DNA of 64,000 bases from Candidatus Babelota bacterium. GTDB lineage: Bacteria; Babelota; Babeliae; Babelales; Vermiphilaceae. Of this stretch, positions 50,956 to 57,541 are shown piece by piece. The notes beneath the pieces were generated by a model. It ran no database searches and had not been told where the DNA came from. It saw only the letters and a program-made list of their open reading frames with translations. Numbering within the stretch: the first letter of the stretch is position 1; the number at the start of each line of letters is the position of its first letter. The stretch spans positions 186,001 to 250,000 of the forward strand of contig JAJCZD010000005.1 of the NCBI GenBank assembly GCA_029262615.1, in the 5' to 3' direction. Both the position numbers and the translations under genes were made by a program.

Positions 50956-51831
50956 ATGAAACGTTTATTATCACTTCTTTTGATCAGTTCATTTGCTTGC
51001 GCTATGGACGCATTGAAGCAAGAACAAAAAGAAGTTAATTTCTTCGTTTCTCAACAATTAAATTTAAAAAAACATGAGGATTGTTCTTTGGAAGAGGCTA
51101 TCCAACAACTGAATTTAATTGTTTCTAGCCTACAATTTGGCATAGATGAAAATCATTGCTTAAACCAAGATGAAATTAAAACAAAAGAAAAAATTGCTGG
51201 CTTATATGATTTGCCGATTTTACGGGATGCATTTGATCAAGTTATTTCTAAACTTTTACAATATGATGGACAGGTAAAAAGGTTTACTGATTTACTTGTT
51301 CAAACTTTAAAGACCTCATCTAATAAAGAAGAAATTAAAAAAATAAATATTTTAAATCCGGCTATTAAAAAATATATCTATCATCACCTATTAGATACAT
51401 TACGTAATTTGTTTGAACAGTCCGAATATAAGATAAAAGGAATCCAGCCCTATTTCCCTTACAAACATTATTATATTGATTATCAGAGTAAACAAAATAA
51501 ACCCCCCCAATCAAGAAGACCAAGACTTTGGAATAATTCCATTGTTATTGATGGGCCAAGCCCACAAATTGAGATTAAAGATCCTAAGCCAATTAAAGGT
51601 TTTGTACCAATTGATGAAACTAATTTTATTCTTTTCTTTACTGAAGATACTATTAAATTTTGTGATATTTTTGCTAAAAAGAATGTATTTAGTCTTCATT
51701 TAAATAAAATAGTCGATTTAGATCCAATAATAAAAAAATATAGTGATATAAAAATTCATACAATATCAAATAAACAAGTTTTTAATTTCTTATATACTAT
51801 TCGTAATGATATTGACTGGTCTAGACTATAA
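50956..51831 (+). CDS. Secreted modular protein C, propeller-like C-terminus
   Basis: 291 residues. Signal peptide MKRLLSLLLISSFACA then Met at +1. The signal-peptide DNA differs at only 3 of about 53 positions from gene 50086, but similarity stops just after the Met codon. The mature part is helical for about 150 residues. The C-terminus has WD40-like strands (FFTEDTIKFCDIFAKKNVFS), probably an incomplete blade set. It ends convergent with mutY (6-bp overlap). Function unknown. Confidence 0.7.
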   Translation: MKRLLSLLLISSFACAMDALKQEQKEVNFFVSQQLNLKKHEDCSLEEAIQQLNLIVSSLQFGIDENHCLNQDEIKTKEKIAGLYDLPILRDAFDQVISKLLQYDGQVKRFTDLLVQTLKTSSNKEEIKKINILNPAIKKYIYHHLLDTLRNLFEQSEYKIKGIQPYFPYKHYYIDYQSKQNKPPQSRRPRLWNNSIVIDGPSPQIEIKDPKPIKGFVPIDETNFILFFTEDTIKFCDIFAKKNVFSLHLNKIVDLDPIIKKYSDIKIHTISNKQVFNFLYTIRNDIDWSRL

Positions 51832-52650
51832 TTGACTAATTTGAATTACATCTCCAGATATGTTAAGAAAACCCTCTTTGGTTAATTGTTGAAGAGCTTT
51901 TTTAATCCTCTCTGGTTTTCTTTTAATACTGTTTTTTAGTTCTTCTAAAGATACATTCTCTTTTTGCGTTAATATTTTTAAAATCATACCACGAATTTGC
52001 CGATCTGAGCCTTCAAACTTTGATTGCACGGTGTGGTGAGCACTTTTCCTATTTGGGTTAACCAATTGTTGTTTTAGCATCACACCATAATCCATCAAAG
52101 CATAATACCACTCACGTGGGTTATCCTCGTCGATTGTTTGTTCAATGATTGGCAGGATTTCTTTATCATGCACTTTTTCTTGATCTTGAAAAAAGGTAAC
52201 AATAAAAACGGTTCGAATATTTGTTTCAATAAAACTATTTGGTTGTCCAAAAGCAAAAGTGCAAACTGCAGCTGCAGTGTATTTACCAATTCCAGGAAGT
52301 TTTTCTAATTGTTTTTTGCATGCTGGTAATTGGCCATCAAAATTTTGGATCACCCTTTTTGCAATCTCCTGTAAATATTTGCCACGACGATTATAACCTA
52401 AGCCCTGCCAATAAGACAAAACCTCTTTTAGTGGTGCATCAGCAAGCTCAGAAAAAGTAGGAAACCGAAATAGCCATTGCTCATATTTTGGAATTACTCG
52501 AAGAGTTTGAGTCTGCTGTAACATAATCTCTGAGACTAAAATCGCGTAAGGGTCTTTTGTTTGACGCCATAAAAAATCACGGCCATATAATTTATAAAAA
52601 TCCCAGATGAGTGATTGAAAGTTCTGGATTTGTTCTTTTGTAAAATTCAT
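51826..52650 (-). CDS. mutY: MutY-like A/G-specific DNA glycosylase without iron-sulfur cluster
   Basis: HhH-GPD base-excision glycosylase. 274 residues. FLWRQTKDPYAILVSEIMLQ, then QTQ, carries the adenine-glycosylase signature with catalytic Glu. LPGIGKYTAAAVCTFAFG is the helix-hairpin-helix. The catalytic Asp region (V-D-G-N-V) reads IETNIRT, with Glu at the Asp position. The C-terminal four-Cys [4Fe-4S] motif is absent (no Cys after AAVC), replaced by NPNRKSAHHTVQSKFEGSDR and a winged-helix end. I recall this variant as common in Patescibacteria. Activity on A:G or A:8-oxoG is inferred. Confidence 0.8.
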   Translation of the reverse strand: MNFTKEQIQNFQSLIWDFYKLYGRDFLWRQTKDPYAILVSEIMLQQTQTLRVIPKYEQWLFRFPTFSELADAPLKEVLSYWQGLGYNRRGKYLQEIAKRVIQNFDGQLPACKKQLEKLPGIGKYTAAAVCTFAFGQPNSFIETNIRTVFIVTFFQDQEKVHDKEILPIIEQTIDEDNPREWYYALMDYGVMLKQQLVNPNRKSAHHTVQSKFEGSDRQIRGMILKILTQKENVSLEELKNSIKRKPERIKKALQQLTKEGFLNISGDVIQISQL

Positions 52651-52731
52651 TATTTTTCAACAAAGTATTTATGCAGATTTAGATTTTTTATTAAGGTTAA
52701 TGGTAATTAAATAGAAAGTGTAGGAAAAACA

Positions 52732-53595
52732 ATGGTCCAAGGTAAAAAAATAAAGAAAACCGATGCTACCAAACTGCTTGGTATTGGAATTACCCTAAAT
52801 TTTGGCCTCGCCCTTTTTGAATATATTTTTGGCATATTTGCTGGTAGTTTAGCCTTGAGATCAACTGCTTTTAATACCGGTGCAGATTCTCTAAGTTTAA
52901 TTATTTCATTTGTTGGTAATTGGGTTTCTCAAAAAGAAAGAACTAAAACAAAAACTTATGGTTATGGCCGAGCTAATGTGATTGCGGCATTTATAAATGC
53001 CCTTCTATTTATTATTGCTGCGACATTTATTTTCTATGAATCTTATAAAGGGTTATTATCACCCAAACCGATAAAAGGTAGTATTGTAGTTATTGTTGCT
53101 TTTGTAGCTTTAATGGTTAAATCCTTCATCGCCCTTTTATTAATTCGTGGCAAAAGTATAAATCTAAAAACGGTCTTTTTAGATACTTTATTTGATGTAA
53201 TTGGATTGGTTGGCACGCTTTTTTCTGGCGTTGTTATTGCATTAACTGGCTTTGTATTGATTGATCCAATAATAAGCTTTTTAATAGGTTTATTAATTTT
53301 ATACAATGGCCTTTTAATTACCAAACAAACACTCAATATTTTATTCGAAGGCGTTCCTTCCCATATTAATATGCAAAAAGTAACCCATGCAATCCATACA
53401 ATGCCAAATGTGATAGCTGTTGATCATGTACATATTTGGGCAATCACCGACCAAGTAGCAGCACTCAGTTGCCACGTTTTCTTGGATGAGAAAAATTTAG
53501 ATGATGCAATAAAAACCATTAATAAAATAAAAAAAATGTTGGCAGAAAAATTTAATATAAAACATGCAAGTATTGAACCTGAATTAAAAAAATAA
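52732..53595 (+). CDS. Cation diffusion facilitator with Asn/Asp metal site
   Basis: Proton-coupled divalent-metal exporter of the inner membrane. 287 residues, six helices plus a cytoplasmic C-terminal domain (HVHIWAITDQVAALSCHVFL). In Zn exporters helix 2 carries HxxxD and helix 5 HxxxD. Here helix 2 reads AFNTGAD (Asn48, Asp52) and helix 5 DTLFD (about Asp150/Asp154). An Asn/Asp-Asp/Asp site is closer to Mn-exporting CDFs than Zn ones. The organism also has a Mn-dependent class Ic RNR, but no operon link exists. Confidence 0.85.
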   Translation: MVQGKKIKKTDATKLLGIGITLNFGLALFEYIFGIFAGSLALRSTAFNTGADSLSLIISFVGNWVSQKERTKTKTYGYGRANVIAAFINALLFIIAATFIFYESYKGLLSPKPIKGSIVVIVAFVALMVKSFIALLLIRGKSINLKTVFLDTLFDVIGLVGTLFSGVVIALTGFVLIDPIISFLIGLLILYNGLLITKQTLNILFEGVPSHINMQKVTHAIHTMPNVIAVDHVHIWAITDQVAALSCHVFLDEKNLDDAIKTINKIKKMLAEKFNIKHASIEPELKK

Positions 53596-53610
53596 AAAAG
53601 GAAAAATGTA

Positions 53611-54534
53611 ATGGAACATGCAAAAATTGCCATCATTGGTACCGGGTCGGTCGGTTCAACGGCTGCATATGCACTCATCCTAAAAAACATCGCCAGTGAA
53701 ATAATATTAACCGATATAAACAAAGAATTATGCAAGGGTGAGGTGCACGATCTATCTGATGCACTACCTTTCTCTAGCACATCACAAGTGAGAGTTGGTT
53801 CCCTAAAAGATGCATCACATGCAGACATAATAATTATTACAGCCGGTGCACGACAGAAAGTTGGTCAAAAAAGATCCGAACTATTGAAAACAAATTGCGC
53901 AATTGTGAAACAAATCATTTCTGACATGAAGCCCATACAACCAAATGCCATTATAATAATTGTTTCTAATCCACTTGATATTCTAACCTTGTGTGCACAA
54001 CAAGTATCCGGCTTGGATAGAAGCCAAGTTTTTGGAACCGGTACATTTTTAGACACACAACGATTGCGGGGCGTACTTTCTAGAAAGTTATCTATTGCAC
54101 AGCAATCGATTCATGCTTATATTTTAGGCGAGCATGGTGATACCCAATTTGCGGCATGGTCTACCGCAACCATTGCCGGAATTCCAATAATAGAGTTCCC
54201 TGAACTTACACAAAAAGAGTTAGAAAAAATTGCACAGCAAGCCAAAGCTCGTGCTTATGAAATTATTGAATGCAAGGGCGCAACCTATTTTGGCATTGCA
54301 ACGTGTGTTGCGGCAATGTGTGAAAATATCGTATATGATACCAAACGAGTGTTGCCACTTTCTTTGTATGCCCCTGAATTTGATGTGTGCTTAAGCATGC
54401 CAGCCGTTTTGGGAGAGAGTGGTATTGAACAAATTTTGCCACCACCATTGAGCACTAAAGAACAATTACAATTAGAAAAATCATCCGAATATTTACAAAA
54501 ATTAGCAAAAGAATTTCATTTGTATAAGAATTAG
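53611..54534 (+). CDS. ldh: L-lactate dehydrogenase
   Basis: Interconverts pyruvate and lactate with NAD. 307 residues. Rossmann motif IGTGSVGSTAAYAL, NAD-selective Asp in LTDINKELCKG, substrate loop AGARQKVGQKR with Gln at the position that is Arg in malate dehydrogenase, and catalytic GEHGDTQFAAWS. The substrate Arg is probably in the LDTQRLRGVLS segment. It starts 15 bp after the CDF gene. It indicates NAD+ regeneration by lactate fermentation. Confidence 0.92.
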   Translation: MEHAKIAIIGTGSVGSTAAYALILKNIASEIILTDINKELCKGEVHDLSDALPFSSTSQVRVGSLKDASHADIIIITAGARQKVGQKRSELLKTNCAIVKQIISDMKPIQPNAIIIIVSNPLDILTLCAQQVSGLDRSQVFGTGTFLDTQRLRGVLSRKLSIAQQSIHAYILGEHGDTQFAAWSTATIAGIPIIEFPELTQKELEKIAQQAKARAYEIIECKGATYFGIATCVAAMCENIVYDTKRVLPLSLYAPEFDVCLSMPAVLGESGIEQILPPPLSTKEQLQLEKSSEYLQKLAKEFHLYKN

Positions 54535-54622
54535 AAATATACCTTTACCCTTTTTACAAATACTCAATTATGGAATAATATGAATAAAGATGCAACCAAA
54601 TTTGAATTCTGTGGAGGTTTTT

Positions 54623-55558
54623 ATGGTTTATAGCAAATTACACTTGCTTGTCTTGTTTTCATCGCTCTTATTTTCTCAGTATACGAAAGCAACGGATAAC
54701 CCTTCCATTGGCCCTGCTGTGTCGGCTATATCTTTATGCGACGGACGAAAGTTTGTCGAAGTAAAAAAAGAGCAATTAAAAATCATGTCATTTAATATTC
54801 GGCGCAAGGGCAAAGAGAAACATGAAAACCGGTTATGGAAAAACCGTTTACCCTTGATTATCAATATGTTAAAAAAAACTAAGCCGGATATAATTGGCTT
54901 TCAAGAAGTAACACAAGAACAAATAGAAGATCTTGCAAAATCATTACCGGATAACTATAAATATTTTGGAACTGGCCGTGGTCAAAGTTGGGGTGGGCTA
55001 GGAACCGATGAGGCAACACCAATCTTTTATGATGCTGCAAAACTTATTTTAAAAAAACAAGGCACATTTCAAATGAACAAATCTCCCTGGTACAAATGGA
55101 TACGAAAACATAATGAGCATGGCTTTCTGCCACGCATCTGCACCTATGGGCTATTAGCATTAAAAAATTCGGGTAAGCAATTATATATATTTAACACGCA
55201 TCTAGATCATGAATTTGAAAAAGCACGTATTAATCAGTTGAAAAAAATTCTGGCAAAAACAGAAGATAATAAAGAAATACCAGCCATTATTATGGGTGAT
55301 TTTAATTCAAAGCTGGTTGAGCCTATTAAAAAAGAACTACGCAAGCAACAGTTTGTTAATACAAAAGAAATAGCAAACAAAATAGATGGTCCGGCAAAAA
55401 CATTTACTGGTTGGGGCGATGAAACGGAAAAATTAATCGATCATATTGTAATTAAAAATAATAATGGCTTGGTTGTAAAAATGTATTCCATAGTAAAAGA
55501 AGAAAACGGCCTTTACCCTAGTGACCATAGACCAGTAACAGTAGAAATAGTTTTTTGA
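54623..55558 (+). CDS. Secreted endonuclease/exonuclease/phosphatase-family hydrolase
   Basis: About 311 residues from the ATG at 54623 (GGAGG 5 nt upstream; the open frame to 54590 lacks this). The signal peptide (LHLLVLFSSLLFSQYTKA) is followed by an EEP fold: LKIMSFNIRRKGK, GFQEVTQEQ (Glu ligand), NTHLDHE (His), IMGDFNSKL (Asp/Asn) and SDHRPVTVEIV (Asp/His). The family includes DNases, sphingomyelinases and inositol phosphatases. The substrate cannot be told here. As an exported enzyme it could act on host nucleic acid, lipid or phosphoinositides. Confidence 0.85.
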   Translation: MVYSKLHLLVLFSSLLFSQYTKATDNPSIGPAVSAISLCDGRKFVEVKKEQLKIMSFNIRRKGKEKHENRLWKNRLPLIINMLKKTKPDIIGFQEVTQEQIEDLAKSLPDNYKYFGTGRGQSWGGLGTDEATPIFYDAAKLILKKQGTFQMNKSPWYKWIRKHNEHGFLPRICTYGLLALKNSGKQLYIFNTHLDHEFEKARINQLKKILAKTEDNKEIPAIIMGDFNSKLVEPIKKELRKQQFVNTKEIANKIDGPAKTFTGWGDETEKLIDHIVIKNNNGLVVKMYSIVKEENGLYPSDHRPVTVEIVF

Positions 55559-55563
55559 AATTT

Positions 55564-55917
55564 TTATTTTTGTTTGATTTTTCTTTTTTGCTCTCTTTTT
55601 AGAGCTGCTGCATAGCCAAATTGTAAAAAATAATCTTGCCAGAATTTATCGGTTGATCCATAGACATTATCATACATAAAATAATCAATCAATGCCTCGC
55701 GTGTACGCAACACTTCTTTTAATCTTTTTTTATTTTTTGGATCTGCAACGGTAAGATCGATTAGTTCTAATGTACGCTCAAAGGCTTTTTGGCTATATTC
55801 CAAATTCCCCTTGTCTCTCCAGGAAATAGTTCGCTCAACATCACTACCAATATTTGCCAATTGCTCCACTAAAGAAAATTCAAACCAACGGCCAGAAGCC
55901 ATTTCTTTATGTATCAT
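55564..55917 (-). CDS. Conserved protein of a two-gene module with DUF5674
   Basis: 117 residues, cytoplasmic, helical: GRWFEFSLVEQLANIGSDVE, FERTLELIDLTVADPKNKKR, YFMYDNVYGSTDKFWQDYF. The motif set GRWFxxSLxEQxANIGSxVxR and LELxDLTxxDPK I recognise from a family found beside DUF5674 genes, often in Patescibacteria. It overlaps the DUF5674 start... stop by 4 bp (ATGA). The tight pair of short genes looks like a toxin-antitoxin-type module, though no activity is known. Confidence 0.7.
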   Translation of the reverse strand: MIHKEMASGRWFEFSLVEQLANIGSDVERTISWRDKGNLEYSQKAFERTLELIDLTVADPKNKKRLKEVLRTREALIDYFMYDNVYGSTDKFWQDYFLQFGYAAALKREQKRKIKQK

Positions 55918-56237
55918 TTCTGAACCAAGTTAGTTACAATCTCAATTATTTTGTTTTGGATTTTTTGGTTTTCAACAGAGCGACTTCTGTTTCCAATTGC
56001 TGGTCGTATGTTTATCATAGAATCAAATTCAATCCAATTTGTATGCAATTCATTTGGATGAATGTTAATGCCCCAAAGGCTTTGCTGTTGTGAATCATTT
56101 GCTAACATTAGTTCTTCCAAATCTGAATGCATTTCAATATCAACTACCGCTTTTACTAAACCACCAAACATTTTTTCAGACATTTTTTTAAGCTCATCTA
56201 GTGGAATTTTATTAATGATTATTTTCATACTATTCAC
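55914..56237 (-). CDS. DUF5674 family protein
   Basis: 107 residues. KIIINKIPLDELKKMSEKMF, GGLVKAVVDIEM, then SQQQSLWGINIHPNEL, WIEFDSMINIRPAIGNRSR and IIEIVTNLV match the DUF5674 pattern (LKAVVD, WGxNxxP, WIEFxSxINIRPxxGNRS). A short start MNSMKII leaves two possible ATGs; the second (56228) may be used. It overlaps the downstream partner by 4 bp. Function unknown. Confidence 0.8.
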   Translation of the reverse strand: MNSMKIIINKIPLDELKKMSEKMFGGLVKAVVDIEMHSDLEELMLANDSQQQSLWGINIHPNELHTNWIEFDSMINIRPAIGNRSRSVENQKIQNKIIEIVTNLVQK

Positions 56238-56244
56238 CGAAACA

Positions 56245-56544
56245 TTATATAATTAGTTGTACATCTGAAACCAATAGCATACCACCAGATTTTTTCATTA
56301 ATAATTGAACTTGCTCTGCAAAAAATTTTGCCTTTTCTTCTGTAGCTATAATAATAAAATAACTGTTCGTGGTAACATCTATTAATTCCTGTGCATCTTG
56401 CTCTCCATGAATACCTGAGCCTAATACATTCTTAATTAAGGTATAACCACTAATGTTAGCCTGTTTAACAAGTGATAGAACACGAGGAATATATGTCTGG
56501 CCAAGAATAATTTCTATTTTTTTACGTGCTTGCAACATGACCAT
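56245..56544 (-). CDS. sbtB: SbtB-like PII-family signalling protein
   Basis: About 99 residues from the ATG at 56544, which overlaps the sbtA stop as TAATG (a second ATG 6 nt inside is 9 nt after GGAG and may be the true start). A ferredoxin-like PII fold: KKIEIILGQTYIPRVLSLVK, GYTLIKNVLGSGIHG (T-loop region), SYFIIIATEEKAKFFAEQV. In cyanobacteria SbtB binds cAMP/AMP/ADP and inhibits SbtA. The C-terminal CGPxGC redox loop of cyanobacterial SbtB is absent. Confidence 0.8.
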   Translation of the reverse strand: MVMLQARKKIEIILGQTYIPRVLSLVKQANISGYTLIKNVLGSGIHGEQDAQELIDVTTNSYFIIIATEEKAKFFAEQVQLLMKKSGGMLLVSDVQLII

Positions 56545-57515
56545 TAACTCCAAAACTTTTGTATGATAGATAAATATAAGGGTAAACCAACAATAATATT
56601 AAAAGGGAATGTAATACCTAAGGCCATAGGAATATAAAAACCTGGATTTGCCTCGGGAACGGCCAAGCGCATTGCTGCAGGAACTGCAATGTAAGAGGCA
56701 CTTGCACACAATACAGTAAACAGCAGGGCGTCTCCCTGTGAAAAACCAACATAATAAGCAAAAAGTATGCCACATGCTGCATTAATAAGCGGGATTATAA
56801 TTGCAAACAAAAAAACCACAGTACTTTTGTTCCATAATGCAGACATTCTTTTTGCTGCAACTAATCCCATATCAAGTAAAAAGAAGCTCAACATGCCCTT
56901 AAAAATATCAATAGAAAAAGGTTTCAAGGAACTCATTCCTTGCGGGCCGGTAATATATCCAATAACCAAACTACCTAAAATTAAAATAACCGCACCATTG
57001 CAAGCAGCATCATGCAACAATTCTTTCCATGAAATTGATTCATCACTTTCTGAAGGTGCATATAAACGCACAAGCAAAACTCCAACAATAATTGCGGGCG
57101 TTTCCATTAATGCCATTGCAGCTATCATATAGCCACCAAATGAGATCTTTAAAACGTTTAATAAGGTAATGGCAGTAATAAATGTTACGGCACTAACAGA
57201 GCCATAGCTCGCTGCAATAGCTCCAGAATCATAGATGTTAAAACGGGTTTTTAAAATAAAAAAAGTATATAACGGAACAATAACGGCTGCGCATACAACC
57301 GCTACTAATTTCCATATAATTATCAGAGTTAAGCCACTATGACTTAACTCAACCCCACCCTGAAAGCCAATTGCAAACAATAGATATAATGATAAAAATT
57401 TTGCAATCTGTTGTGGAATTTCTAAATCGGAACGTATAAACGCTGCAAATAATCCCATGAAAAAAAACATTACAGGTGGGTTTAATATGTTCGTTAGAAC
57501 AATTGAATAATCCAT
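56544..57515 (-). CDS. sbtA: SbtA-family sodium-dependent bicarbonate transporter
   Basis: 323 residues, ten predicted helices in two inverted repeats. NPPVMFFFMGLFAAFIRSDL near the N-terminus, LYLLFAIGFQGGVELSHSG and GSVSAVTFITAITLL are typical SbtA motifs. The second repeat has FFLLDMGLVAAKRM and ASASYIAVPAAMRLAVPEAN. Coupled to sbtB. SbtA is best known from cyanobacterial carbon concentration. In a heterotrophic symbiont it may supply bicarbonate for carboxylases or nucleotide/fatty-acid synthesis. Confidence 0.88.
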   Translation of the reverse strand: MDYSIVLTNILNPPVMFFFMGLFAAFIRSDLEIPQQIAKFLSLYLLFAIGFQGGVELSHSGLTLIIIWKLVAVVCAAVIVPLYTFFILKTRFNIYDSGAIAASYGSVSAVTFITAITLLNVLKISFGGYMIAAMALMETPAIIVGVLLVRLYAPSESDESISWKELLHDAACNGAVILILGSLVIGYITGPQGMSSLKPFSIDIFKGMLSFFLLDMGLVAAKRMSALWNKSTVVFLFAIIIPLINAACGILFAYYVGFSQGDALLFTVLCASASYIAVPAAMRLAVPEANPGFYIPMALGITFPFNIIVGLPLYLSIIQKFWS

Positions 57516-57541
57516 CTTTTATCCCTTTATTAATGGCACTT

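Noticed and set aside
53611-54534. Malate dehydrogenase
   Set aside because: The substrate-specificity loop has Gln (AGARQK) where malate dehydrogenases have Arg.
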